The notes below the pieces were generated by a model that did no database searches, was not told the DNA's origin, and saw only the letters and a list, made by a program, of their open reading frames with translations. From Ascaphus truei (lineage: Eukaryota > Chordata > Amphibia > Anura > Ascaphidae), in contig CM071579.1 of NCBI GenBank assembly GCA_036426205.1, forward strand, positions 21,232,603-21,296,602: a DNA stretch of 64,000 bases, written 5' to 3'. Shown in pieces: positions 1 to 11,647 of the stretch (the first letter of the stretch is position 1; each line of letters starts with the position of its first letter). Position numbers and translations under genes: made by a program.

Positions 1-172
1 CTCTGTACCACTAAGTGTGGGCACAATGCATGTTGTCACTTCCTTTGGGGACATATGACACCTCACCAGGGTGTGAGGGCAAACCTCCATGATAACTACT
101 GGCATTCCTGCATACTTACCAGGTTTACTGCCAGCATGAGAAAGAGATATGTACACCAATCTTACACATGGC

Positions 173-223
<51 letters not shown>
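173..223. repeat. (TA)n microsatellite at LTR edge
   Basis: About 50 bp of TA dinucleotides, placed exactly where the minus-strand polypurine tract meets the LTR start. The paired LTR copy has a (TA)n tract at the same place (4560-4612). Confidence 0.9.
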
Positions 224-225
<2 letters not shown>

Positions 226-439
226 TTCTCCCCCTGGTGAAGGAACCCGCAGTACCACCGGCTGGGATCTAATTTGCGGACCTTCCTTCAGGTAGCACTG
301 CAACAACATAACAACACATTACAGTACATATCTTTCATCATAACCATAATAGATACATACATCTAACTTTAGATTTATAACAACTAGGATTACCCTATGC
401 TGGAGTATCCATTACTACTGGGCACTAACTCTACCCTCT

Positions 440-3400
440 TAAGTGGCTTGCGCCAGACATGGTCCACTGGGCTTAGAGCATCATGCTGAACACTCTAGGG
501 GACATACTGTACACCCCCAATCAGCCACATAACTCTGGCCTGGATGCTAGTGAGATGGAGATCATGCCCATAACACCCCTAAGGCCTCTCTGGGAGATGT
601 AGCTACCCCCTCTTACTACACTCACGTCCATCATAACCCGCCCCCAGGATACCCAATTTTCTGAATCAAGGGAAACCATTTCCTTAAGTTCTTCCCAGGG
701 ACGATGAAAATTACTTACCCAACTTTGGCGATCCCTAACAAACTCTTTCACAGTGAGGGCACATAGGGGGCCCCCGGGCAATGAGGCCCATATGAGCAAC
801 ATTACCCAAAATCCCCATGAGAAACCCCAGTCCCTGGGACCCAAAGTTTGACCCAAGGCTCTTAGAATCACATCCCCACCATAACATATACGATTGTGTC
901 ATATTAGTGCAGTATAACATTCGTTGCATAGCACATTCCCTCACCCGATCCCTCATCAGAGGTAAAACAGTCACCCGAGTCCAGATTTTCCCCCGTCCAT
1001 TCTTCAAAAAGTGGCTCGGGACTCCCCGACAACCCTTGGCTAGACTGGGAACCATAGGAAAAGTGACAGGGGCAGGGGTTATTAACTATGGCCTGGGGTT
1101 GGCATAGGGAACACCAGCCGGCATACGCGGCTAAACGACCCGCCAACTCCTCGCTACTCCGGATACGATCAGATTTCCGTCTTACCATCTTACTTTAGTC
1201 TGGTTACACTTCGTCACTCCTTTTCCTTATCCACGCTTCCGCAGGGCCTGCCTGGCTCTCTCGGACCCAGCAACCGGGTACAGCTGCTTTGCGAGAGGCA
1301 CACGGCACTCGGCTGGACTCGGCCGCCCTCTTGCCGTTTGGGTCCCAACCGTAACCTCTTCCTCCAGACCTACTAGATCCGCCACCGGAAGCTGATGGTT
1401 ACTGCTCCCCGCTCCGTTTGGGCCTGGCTAGTCCTCTCTTATCTCCGCCGTTCCAACCACGGCACCTGTGGGGGGTTGGGATTCCTCACCAGCTCCCTGG
1501 CTTGCGATGGGTTCCTCTGTGGTAGGCCATACTGGCTGTTGTAGGGCACAACGGGCCTACATCTGGTCCAGCAGCTCAGTGGATAAATCTCTCTTTTATC
1601 TTCGCTACACTTGTGTGGTCCGCCGGCTGGCGCATCACCACAGCTGGTTGACTACTGTCTTCATAGTACAGGATGGGGAAGGGACATCTCCACAGGGGAC
1701 AGCGTCGGGCGCGTCGCTTCGCTGGTGGCCATCGCCTGAGCGACTGCATCCTGCTCTTTTTCCTGCGGTACCAGTGGTAGCGATCCCTCCCCCCCTTCTC
1801 CCTGGTGCAGTCACCTTACCCTTCGTTGATTCCATCCGGAATGTTTCAATCATCTGGGGTTCCGGTATTGGAACGGATCTGGACCACGCGGTTGGGTGCC
1901 GCACGGGCCCATCTTTAGTTGAGGTAGGCTGGTTAGACCCATCTTCCGCTAACGGTTCCCGTAGCACACACAGCATCTGGTTTTAGGAACTGTCCTCGCA
2001 GCAGGCACACTGGGTCCCCAGCCTACAATGTCGCCATCAGGAAAAGCACACTGTGGTCAAGGCAACCGGACGTACCTTTTTCCCTTCGACTTTCACACCA
2101 CCTGAAACCCCTCGTGGTCGCCTGATAGGGATCAAAGTTCATACCACCAGAGAGTTTAAGGTCTTCTGTAAGCACGGGCCCAAAAGAAATGTTAACATCA
2201 GTCCCCTCTGCTGGCCAAACACCCATACAACTGCGGGTGGGGTTCGCTGCTTCTGGTTTCTTTCCTAGGGGGAACAATTTGCTACTAGGCAGTTCACTGT
2301 GCTCACTCCCCTGGTGGACCTAGAGGAAGGGTCTCGTAGACTTGTAGGCTGACCCAGCAAGGGCGGTGCGAGTGGTCATAGTCCCTGAGGCGCGACTCCA
2401 CTTTCGCGCCAAACTAACCTCCCACCGGGTGGAGTTTCTCGTTGGCGCAAATCCTGGCCAACATTAGCAAGCTGCAAAGTTTGCAAACTTTCTGCAGCTG
2501 GCCCACGCGGTGTCCGGGAACGCGGGAACCGCATTTTGGGTTCGTATTATCTTTCTTCATCAATTTTGAGGTAGCGTGTGGCTGTTGTTATATTGAATGA
2601 TAACAAACCATTTCGTTCCTCCCATCTATCAAACACTGTCGTCCTCACTAGTCTCGAGGGTACTTTCCCCGAGAGCAAGACAGGACAACACCGGCGCAGC
2701 CACGGCTTGTCACGCCATTCTCCACAGGCTCACAGAAGTCTCTTCTGTAGCTTGTTCTTACTCACTCAGCAGAGTCATATGCATGTTCCTAGCATGTTCC
2801 CTTTACACCCTCCATCCTGACGCTTCTGCGCCGGCAGATCCTCATCTGACGGTTTCTCCAGAGGAGGGACACTTTCTACCAAGGAGATGGTTTCTGACTC
2901 TGTGACTGAACTACTCACAGTGCAGGGGCGGGTTTCAGGTTTTGGCACCCACACCCCAACCGGACATACCTGCACAACAATTTCTTGCACAGTCCTGGTG
3001 CTCTCCCCCCACTTGGCGGGAGCCAGCCATCTTTGTGTGACGTCACTGCTTGAGAGGCCTCCATCTTGCGGTCGCCATTTCTTTTCTCTGTTATAATTTC
3101 TGTATCGCACATGGAGCTCCTCTCTCGGGGGCATGCTTCCACACCCATCAATAAAATTGCCTTTCAACTACACCTTGTGTACCTAATGTGCACTCTGACT
3201 CGTGTTTGCACTACTCGCTAGGCTCACTCTTCTGTGTCTTGTACGCTTTCCTCCAGTGTTGCTCCTATGGTAAGTGGTCTGGAATGGACTAGAGTACATA
3301 CTGGCTCTTCCATGCAGTACTTTGGGCGTCGACCTACTACTTTGCTGCTACCTATGCGGACCCTTCCAGAATTCCTGCTCTCGTCAGTTATATTTCCCCT

Positions 3401-3900
3401 TCAGGCGTCCCCCGCTAGCGCTACACTCAAGCGACTAGAAAGCCAATTAAGCCCCGGCTCCCAGACTCACTACCCCTAACGGATCCCAGGCCGTCATTTG
3501 CGGCATGCATCTCGCATCTCCCCTACTAACCCCCTGGCCCGTCCCACGCAGCAAAGTGGCAGCAGACACTTTCCTGTTTCCTATTGTGTGCCTAGCAAAA
3601 GCCTGTCCTGTTGACAGGATATCTCAGCGCGCCTCGAATTGTAACGGGTGCTCCCTCTGGCCTGACCCACCTCAATCTCATATGGCCCTAGTTACGTCCA
3701 CGCCCTCTCCTTGACCGCCGCGTGTTGTGTGGTGTGCCCTGCATCTTACCCGTACTCTGTTCTTCCCGCTTGATGTTATTGAGGGATTGTCATCGGACAG
3801 TACTGAGGTAGTGGGTACAGAGTCCAACTTACTTCATGTGGCAGCGCCTCCACCTCATCAGGATCTGTGCTCCGCAGGAGATGTCCTGGTGAGGAACTCC
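440..3900. other. Internal region of the LTR element, no recognisable gene
   Basis: The stretch is GC-richer than its surroundings and broken by stops in all frames. The longest minus-strand frames (2775-3167, 1635-1976, 904-1188) encode low-complexity polar peptides. I see no protease, reverse transcriptase, zinc knuckle or integrase motif. It probably descends from gag or from unique internal sequence of a non-autonomous element. Confidence 0.35.
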
Positions 3901-3975
3901 CTTCTGTGTTGGGCCATCCACTGACTGAGTAACTTCACACATCCCCCAGTTGGAGGTATCTTTAACAATGGCATC

Positions 3976-3981
3976 TTTATT
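3976..3981 (-). terminator. AATAAA polyadenylation signal of the minus-strand LTR
   Basis: AATAAA on the minus strand, in the context GCAAATAAAGATG, downstream of the LTR TATA box. It supports minus-strand transcription of the element and places the R region between 4330 and about 3955. Confidence 0.4.
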
Positions 3982-4354
3982 TGCATGGTGGTAATGGGCA
4001 AGCTGCCCTCACAATAACAGCTCAGCCACCATCTCTGTGCGAACTCCATTAGGAAGGTCCCTTCTCCCTATAGAGCTGCTTCCACCTTTACTCATCAAAG
4101 ATTCCCCAGCTTCTCTGGCTGCTGTAACTCCTCTCCTGAGCTGCTTTGTCTCCTCTTTGAGCTGCTCCGTTCTGTCAGCTCCTCTACCCTGCCAGCTCCC
4201 TACCTCTGCTGCGTCTCTTACTCTGCTGCGTCTGCTTACTACTCACTCACAGCTAGCAGGAACACTGCAACAATGTTGCAAACCTTCACGTGCCTCTCAG
4301 TGAACAGAGCAGCACAACAACAGGACCTGACTCTAACTTTAGGCAGTGCTGTGT

Positions 4355-4361
4355 CTTATAT
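4355..4361 (-). promoter_or_regulatory. TATA box of the minus-strand LTR
   Basis: TATAAGA on the minus strand lies downstream of a G-rich stretch (GGGGAGGGGA) and about 375 bp upstream of an AATAAA signal on the same strand. This is the usual order of U3 promoter and R/U5 polyadenylation signal in an LTR. Confidence 0.45.
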
Positions 4362-4559
4362 CCCCTCCCCACAGACAAAACCTGCTCTGTACACTAAGTG
4401 TGGGCACAATGCATGTTGTCACTTCCTTTGGGGAACATATGACACCTCACCAGGGGTTAGGGCAAACCTCCATGATACTACTCCTGGCATTCCTGCATAC
4501 TTACCAGGTTTACTGCCAGCATGAGAAAAAGATATGTACACCAATCTTACACATGGCAA

Positions 4560-4612
4560 ATATATATATATATATAATATATTATATATATATTATATAT
4601 ATATATATATAT
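4560..4612. repeat. (TA)n microsatellite at second LTR copy
   Basis: Interrupted TA repeat matching the one at 173-223. The 2.9-kb tandem block begins directly after it. Confidence 0.85.
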
Positions 4613-5689
4613 AGTAGAGGGTTTAGTAGGTAAAAAATTTCAAAAATAGCTAGTTTTGTGAGCACATTCCTGAGGAAAAAATACGGACCATTGTCAAGAC
4701 AAATCCCTCTTGCCTTCGGTTTTTTCCTTTGACACAATTTGTGCAGTTGTTTTCCCCAGAATTTCTCCACTTTGTCCTGATACATAGAACCCCGCCTGAT
4801 TATATATCACAGTTGCATTATGCCTTTACTTACCTCTTTTTATTCATCCTGATCAATAAGCTCACGTGCTAAAGTTGCCAGCAGCGCATCCTATTTGAGA
4901 GACTAGTAGTGTAAGTCTGGTATTTAGGAACCTTTTTAAAAAGGGACTGGCCAGATATAAGCAACTCATTGACCTGACAAAGACTGTGAGAACATTGTGA
5001 CCGGAATGGGAGGAACGGAGAAGGTTAGAGGTTTCATCTCCAGATTTGGGTGACGCTCTGGGTTAGGGCAGCCCCCAGTGCTGATGGCATAAGGGACCTG
5101 GTATTGTGCTTGGAATATCCTGGCCCTTAATTAAGCCCAGACACTCATTTTCAGTCTCACTGACTTCTTTTTCCCTTGATGTAACTTTTATTACCCCCCC
5201 ACCCCCCCCCCCAAAAATAGGTTTTTCTGAAAAAATGACCTTAAACATTCACCTTTATGACAATGATGTCATCGTGGCAGTTTATCACAGAATCAGCGAG
5301 TCTTTCTGACACAAAGATATACCCAAAGAAGCTTAATAATCATGCAGTGAATTTTATTCCACAATTAAACTGGCATGGCTGACTAGCTATATTGCTTCAT
5401 AAAAATACCCATGAAAATTTGGATATGATTTAGAGCTCTTGGATCTAAATTTTTTCCGTCTTAAATAATTGTGTCAACAGCATGGTACAAAAATCAACGC
5501 AGGTCAATTATGGAATTTTTAAGTGAATGTAACAGGTTTAAAGGGGGGTGTTTGTTAAGCAGAAGAAGAGATAACAGACATGTCACGTTGGGTTAGTCCA
5601 ACACACGTTGATTCGAAACTTTCACCTCAACTAGAACAAACACTGAGAACTCGTGTGGCAGTATTTACCAGGGGGGGGGGGAGGGGGAT

Positions 5690-5985
5690 GTATTTTGGGG
5701 CTACAGAGTGAGGAGAAGTGACAAAGAGAAAGGAGAGAGAGAGTGAAAACGGGAAAGTTAGAGAGAGAGAAGTGACAGAGAAAGAAAGAGATGAGTGAGA
5801 AGACAGAGGAAGAAGGACAAGAAGAGAGAGAAGACAAGATTAAGTGACAAAGAGAAAGAAGAGAGTGACAAAGAGAAAGAAGGAGGAGAGAGAGTGCAAA
5901 GAGAAAGACAGAAGGGACAAAAAGAAGAGAGAGATAGTGACAAAGAGAAAAGAAAAGAGAAGAGTGACAAGAGAAAGACGGCAGT
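5690..5985. repeat. Purine-rich minisatellite (copy 1)
   Basis: Degenerate repeats of a roughly 25-bp purine unit (core GTGACAAAGAGAAAGAAG). The complementary strand reads through in several frames as Ser/Leu-rich peptide, which is a composition effect and not a gene. Confidence 0.85.
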
Positions 5986-6666
5986 TTCTCTCTCATCCAT
6001 AACCAACTTAATATATGGCACGTATGGAATTCTTATGGTCCTAAAAGGAATTTTTGAAGGACCCAACCAGGAAATCTTGGCCACCTCTCTCTTGTGCATC
6101 AAATACAAATGGGAGGCCCAAAGACAAAATAATGGTTTGTGGACAGGGAGAGAGGGGGGGTGGGGGGGGGGGCATAGTTAAGTTTAAAAACATTTGGGTC
6201 CTTGTTTTGGGAAGCGTGATAGCATTGCTCATTTTCCAGGCATTTACGAATTACCATTAACGATTTGATATTGGCTACATAATAGTTATGAAACTCAGAC
6301 TCTTTAGGGGCAATTTGTAATGCTGAGAACTCTGCCAGTAGCTATCATGTGTTTTCTCAATCTATATCGAAGCACTGGGGGTTGTGGGGACCGTTCTAAA
6401 TGCCCTTATCAGGGGTTGACGCGGTCGCTGTACAATCTCCCCTGATAGTTTGCTCTGCGAAATAGAAACTTAGAATTTGACGGCAGATAAGAACCACTTG
6501 TCCCACCTTCATGTGAGTAGATGAAGGACTTTGCCCCCAAACAGAGACAGATCCCGCCATCTGCTTATTTGGTCCCAATGCCTCTCAAACAAAGTAGCAA
6601 CTGACAAGCATAAAACCAGGAGTTTGTCTCCACCTTGCTACGCTGTATCTTGTTGTGGAGTGGCAG

Positions 6667-6800
6667 CAGGCCGCTAACAGAAATCATGGGGCCCGGGAAA
6701 ATGAAAGGAGCCCGGCCCCCCCCACAACCACCATAGCGCACACCCCCCCCGACGCCCAAATCGCACCTACCACAAAAAATTATCTTTTTAGCGCGCAACT
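6667..6800 (+). mobile_element. Duplicated left end of hAT-type element
   Basis: CAGGCCGCTAACAG, preceded by GTGGCAG, copies the hAT left end at 9574. It exists because the 2.9-kb tandem block includes that end. There is no matching right end for this copy. Confidence 0.6.
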
Positions 6801-7027
6801 TACATATATATTTTCTTATTGTGATACAAAAAAAACATTACAATGCAACCTGTTTTTTTATTATATTTTCACAAAAAGATCGGTGCCTGTCTCTGGGTGA
6901 GTGGATGTATGGTACTCCTCCCACAGGAGAAAAGAACGTGCACACCACGATGAAAAAATGCAAAGGCTGAAATGTAGACTAAGAAGATTATTGGAGCATA
7001 GTAGTGGGAGTTTCTGGTGGATCCTCT

Positions 7028-7058
7028 GACGCGTTTCACACCGAAGCGCTTTGTCAAA
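7028..7058 (-). other. Hammerhead-like motif of PLE flank (copy 1)
   Basis: On the minus strand the order is TTGACAA, a short stem closed by a CTTCGG tetraloop, then GAAACGCGTC. This resembles hammerhead ribozyme core order (CUGANGA, stem II, GAAA), and hammerheads are known from PLE flanking repeats. Two core positions deviate, so activity is doubtful. Confidence 0.4.
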
Positions 7059-8584
7059 GATGATCGCCGTGACCAGGGTCAAACCTAATATAGCGCGCCA
7101 AAAATCGAACACCTGCGAGACGTGTCACCGGACCGTGATCAACAGGTTGTAGAGGATGACGCGTCCATAGCAGGAAAAACCAGTATCATGTACAAAACAC
7201 TTATTACATGGAAATATACATAAGTTTATACATTTGAAAGGAGAATGAACTGTTTAAAAAATAATAATTAAAAACAACAATGGCAATGCCAGAAAACTGC
7301 ACAAGCAAATGCTTAAAAAACCTTATAATCATAAATAATCACATCCCAAAGATAATGTATTAGGAAGAGCAGAATATATAATAATAATGTAACATTGATA
7401 AAACATAAATGGTACAAAAATAGAATATATGAGAACCATACGTTTGTACTCAACTAAGGGGAGGGGATGGGTGGGGGGGGGAGGGGGAGGGAGGGGAAGG
7501 GGGGAAGAGAGGGTAGAAGAGGGTTTATGTAGGTAAGGCAAAAGTGGAGCAATTCTGGAGAAAAATAACGGCACCATATGGATCAAAGAACAAATCCCAT
7601 TGAAATTAATAGGATATTTTCCTTTGACAGATTTTGTGCAGTTGTTTTCCCCAGAATTTCTCCACTTTGTCCTGATACATGAACCCCGCCTGATTTATAT
7701 CACAGTATGCATTATGCCTTTACTTTACCTCTTTTTTCATCCTGATCAAATAGCTCACGTGCTAAAGTTCCAGCGCCTTCCTATTTGAGAGACTAGTAGT
7801 GTAAGCTGGTATTTTAGGAACCTTTTTAAAAATGGACTGCCAATTAATCAACTCTTGACTGCAAAGCTATGGTGAAATTGTGACCGGCAATAGGGAAGGA
7901 CGGAGAAGGTTAGAGGTTCATCTCAGATATTGGGTGACGCTCTGGGTTAGGGGGCCCCCCAGTGCTGATGGCATTAAAGGGACCTTGGTATTGTGCTTGG
8001 AATATCCTGGCCCTATATTAAGCCCAGACACTCATTTTCAGTCTCACTGACTTCTTTTTCCCTTGAATGTAACTTTTTAATTACCCCCCCCCCCAAAAAT
8101 AAGGTTTTCTGAAAGAAATGACCTTAAACATTCACTTTATGACAATGATGTCATCGTGGCAGTTTATCACAGAAATCAGCGAGTCTTTCTGACACAAAGA
8201 TATACCCAAAAGAGAAGCTTAATAATCATGCAGTGAATTTATTCCACAATTTACATGGCATGGCTGACTAGCTATATTGCTTCATAAAAATACCCATGAA
8301 TAATTTGGATAATGATTTAGAGCTCTTGGATCTAAATTTTTTCCGTCTTAAATAATTTGTTCACAGCATGGTTACAGAAAATCAACGGCAGTCCTAATTA
8401 TGGAATTTGGTAAGTGAATGTAACAGGATTTAAAGGGGGTGTTTGTTAAGCAGAAGAAGGAGTAACAGACATGTCACGTTGGGTTAGTCCAACACAGTTG
8501 GATTCGAAACTTTCACCTCAACTAAGAACAAACACTGAGACTCTGTGGCAGTATTTACCAGGGGGGGGGGGAGGGGGTGTATTT

Positions 8585-8878
8585 TGGGGCTCAGAGTGAG
8601 AGAGAGTGACAAAGAGAAAGGAGAGAGAGAGTGAAAACGGGAAAGTAGAGAGAGAGAGAGTGACAGAGAAAGAAGAGAGAGTGAGAAAGAAGAGCGAGAG
8701 AGTGACAGAGAAAGAAGAGAGAGATAGAGTGACAAAGAGAAAGAAGAGAGTGACAAAGAGAAAGAAGTGAGAGAGAGAGAGTGACAAAGAGAAAGAAGAG
8801 AGAGGGTGACAAACAGAAAGAAGAGAGAGAGTGACAAAGAGAAAGAAGAGAGAGAGAGTGACAAAGAGAAAGACGGCA
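8585..8878. repeat. Purine-rich minisatellite (copy 2)
   Basis: Counterpart of 5690-5985 in the second 2.9-kb block, somewhat cleaner. All purine on the plus strand, so triplex-prone. Confidence 0.85.
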
Positions 8879-9934
8879 GTTTCTCTGCATCCATAACCCA
8901 CTTAATATATGGCACGGTATGGAATTCTTATGGTCCTAAAAGGAATTTTTGAAGGACCCAACCATGAAATCTTGGCCAGCTCACTTTGTGCATCAAATAC
9001 AGAATGGGAGGCCCAAAGACAAAATAAATGGTTTGTGGACAGGGAGGAGGAGGGGGGGGGGGGGGGGGCAATAGTTAAGTTTAAAACATTTGGGGTCCTT
9101 GTTTTGGGAAGCGTGATAGCATTGCTCATTTTCAGGCATTTACCTGAATTACCATTAACGAGTTGTAATTGGCTACATAATAGTTATGAAACTCAGACTC
9201 TGTAGGGGCAATTTTGTAATGCTGAGAACTCTGCCAGGTAGCTATCATGTGTTTCTCAATCTATATCGAAGCACTGGGGGTTTGGGGACCGTTCTAAATG
9301 CCACTTTATCAGTGGTTGAGCGGTCGCTGTACAATCTCCCCTTGATAGTTTGCTCTGCGAAATAGAAACTTAGAATTTGACGGCAGATAAGAACCACTTG
9401 TCCCACCTTCAGTGTGAGTAGATGAAGGACTTTTGCCCCCAAGACAGAGACATCCCGCCATCTGCTTTATTTGGTCCCCAATGCCTCTCAAACAAAGTAG
9501 CAACTAGCAAGCAATAAAACCAGGGAGTTTGTCTCCAACCTTGCTACGCTGTATCTTGTTGCTGACGTGGCAGCAGGGCCGCTAACAGAAATCATGGGGC
9601 CCGGGACAAATGAAAGGAGAAGGCCCCCCCACCCCAAACCCATAGCGCACCCCCCCCCGAACCCAAATCGCACCTACCACGAAAAAATATCTTTTAGCGC
9701 GCAACTTTTACTTAAATGTTTTCTTATTGTGATACAGAAAAAAACATTACAATGCAACCTGTTTATTTTTATATTTTCAACAAAAGACATGTGCCTGTCT
9801 GCCTGGGTGAGTGATGATGGTACTCCTCCCACAGGAGAAAGAACGTGCACCACCACGATGAAAAAATGCAAAGGCTGAAAATGTGACTAAGAAGATTTAT
9901 TGGAGCATAGTAGTGGAGTTCTGGTGGATCCTCT

Positions 9935-9965
9935 GACGCGTTTCACACCGAAGCGCTTTGTCAAA
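9935..9965 (-). other. Hammerhead-like motif of PLE flank (copy 2)
   Basis: Same motif as at 7028-7058, in the second tandem block. It is about 0.6 kb downstream of the end of PLE copy 1, where a PLE pseudo-LTR would lie. Confidence 0.4.
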
Positions 9966-10369
9966 GAGTGATCCGCCAGTGAACAGGTCAAACCTAATAT
10001 AGCGCGCCAAAATCGAAACACCTGCGAGACGTGATCACCGGACCGTGATCAACAGGTGTAGAGGATGACGCGTCCATAGCAGGAAAAACCAGTATCATGT
10101 ACAAAACACTTATTACATGGAAAATACATAAAGTTTATACATTTGAAAAAGGAGAATGAAACTGTTAAAAAAATAATAATTAAAAACAACAATGGCAATG
10201 CCAGAAACTGCCAAGCAAATGCTTTAACCTTATAAATCATATAATATACACATCCCAAAGATAATGTATTATGAAGAGCAAGAATAATATAATAATATGA
10301 TAAATTGATAAAACATAAATGGTACAAAATAGAATATATGAGAACCATACGTTTGTACTCAACTAAGGG

Positions 10370-10505
10370 GAGGGGATGGGTGGGGGGGGGGAGGGGGAGG
10401 GAGGGGAAGGGGGGAAAGAGAGGGGGGAAAGGGAAGGGGGAAGGGAGGGGGAAGGAGGGAGGGGGAGGGGGGAGGAGGGAGAGAGGGAGGGGGGGAGGAA
10501 GGAAA
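10370..10505. repeat. G-rich polypurine tract (GGGGA-like)
   Basis: About 135 bp of G with scattered A, immediately downstream (minus sense) of the PLE coding end. A shorter form sits at 7455-7512, where the tandem blocks join. Strong quadruplex and triplex potential, and error-prone in sequencing. Confidence 0.85.
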
Positions 10506-10549
10506 AGAAGAGGAAATCATATAAAACGTAACACATATCTTTAATCGTG

Positions 10550-10880
10550 AAGGAAATGTTTGAGTTCCCATTCTATATTTACTCCATAAGGGTAAAGGGT
10601 ATTGAAAGAAAATATCCAGTGCATCTCTCTTCTGTTAAGACAAATAAGCCTATCACCACCTCTAACATTAATAGGTATATGTTCAACACCGAAGAATCAA
10701 AAATTGTCCACCCCACCCTGTGGACACTGTGAAGTGTCTAGACACTGGATGTATGGTATCTTTTTTAATGATTAGTCTTGCATGCTCAGCAATTCTGGTA
10801 TTCAATGATCTAATAGTTCTGCCAACATCTTTTTGTTGCAGACACACATGATTACATATACCACGAAACTTGTATGACAA
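10550..10880 (-). pseudogene. PLE copy 1, GIY-YIG endonuclease end and C-terminus
   Basis: VGRTIRSLNTRIAEH is the second half of the GIY-YIG fold, with the conserved Arg helix and EH. After HPVSRHF comes a frame break, then FFGVEHI, RGGD and RREMHWIF, which match the C-termini of PLE copies 2 (58620-58810) and 3 (30780-31011). The coding remains end near 10550, followed downstream by the G-rich tract. Confidence 0.75.
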
Positions 10881-11647
10881 TTAATAAAACTTTTGATCTT
10901 ATATCTGTTTTTTGGGTAAAAAGTGTGTATTCTTTTTGTGGGTTCTGCAAATCGGCACCACCTACAAAAGCCACATTTATGAAATCCCTTTGGTATATTG
11001 CATAAGGGTTTTTGATGTCTCGACTGAAAGAGACTTCTAGATATTGATGAGGCCAGTGTATTGGCTTTTTTGAATGCGAATCTGGGACCACATTTAGTAA
11101 CATGATTCAGGTCAGGATCTTGTTTTAACATACCCCAATGTTTGGAACCAATTTTACGTATCTGATATGCTTGTTTATTAAATTTGGTGATGAATAGAGG
11201 ATTGTCTCTAAACTTATCAGGTTTCCGTTTATTGTGTTGGACTAGATTTATCCGATCAGTAGATTCAGCATTAAGAAAAGCCTCATGTATGTCATCCTGA
11301 CAATATCCCCTCGCCAAAAATTTGGAACCGAGCTCCTTTGAGTGTTGCAGAAATGAATCTTTTTGGGAGCATAATCTCCTGTATCTTAAAAATTGTCCTA
11401 TTGGGATCCCGCGAATGAGGGATCTGGGTTGACTGCTCTTCGCGTGCAAGAAGGAATTCCTGGAATGAGGCTTTGTAAAGATTTCTATTTGAATTATATT
11501 GTCAGGGTCACTATGGAATGTCACGTCAAGATAATTAATTGAATGTGAATCGGTTTCAAATGTGAACTTGAGATTAATATCATTAGTGTTGAGAGTGTGA
11601 ATAAAAGTGTGTAAACTATCTAAGTCATCATCCCAAATGAAAATCAA
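10802..11647 (-). pseudogene. PLE copy 1, RT thumb, linker and start of GIY-YIG
   Basis: Starts at FIWDDD, the normal continuation of motif C, followed by thumb residues and NYLDV. A linker with KHWGMLKQDP and basic FKKANTL leads to CGFCRWC, the paired-cysteine motif that precedes the endonuclease in this PLE group. It then reaches FVVYVIMC, the first strand of GIY-YIG. A frameshift follows and the rest of the domain is at 10683-10880. The product would cut target DNA for reverse transcription. Confidence 0.8.

Larger units (their letters stand above)
1..4556 (-). mobile_element. LTR retroelement, degenerate, 3' LTR cut by window edge
   Basis: About 230 bp at the left edge reappear almost unchanged at 4386-4612, as expected for U3 parts of two LTRs. 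On the minus strand the right copy carries a TATA box (TATAAGA, 4355-4361) and then AATAAA (3976-3981), so the 5' LTR runs from about 4556 to roughly 3930. The left copy is preceded on the minus strand by a purine tract (complement of 223-242, CCAGGGGGAGAAAG), a good polypurine primer site next to a 3' LTR. The 3.7 kb between holds only short broken frames, none recognisable as gag or pol. I infer a non-autonomous or decayed LTR element. A tandem repeat of another kind cannot be fully excluded. Confidence 0.55.
4613..7510. repeat. 2.9-kb tandem duplication, copy 1
   Basis: This block is repeated almost base for base in 7511-10410 with an offset of about 2,895-2,908 bp. For example, a hAT-type end lies at 6667 and 9574, and a hammerhead-like motif at 7028 and 9935. 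The copies differ mainly by one-base indels. The block contains a purine-rich microsatellite, a LINE-tail-like stretch near 6479, a poly-G run and the end of a PLE flank. The junction lies in a polypurine G-run. Either a recent segmental duplication or an assembly duplication would explain it. Confidence 0.85.
7511..10410. repeat. 2.9-kb tandem duplication, copy 2
   Basis: Second copy of the block at 4613-7510. Its right end is continuous with the PLE 3' end (10550 onward), so copy 2 is in the original arrangement and copy 1 is likely the derived one. It carries the intact left end of the hAT composite at 9574. Confidence 0.85.

Noticed and set aside
5631..8915. Ser/Leu/Cys-rich minus frames of 100-143 codons that resemble membrane proteins
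   Set aside because: They come from the GA-rich microsatellite in both 2.9-kb blocks and change frame between copies.
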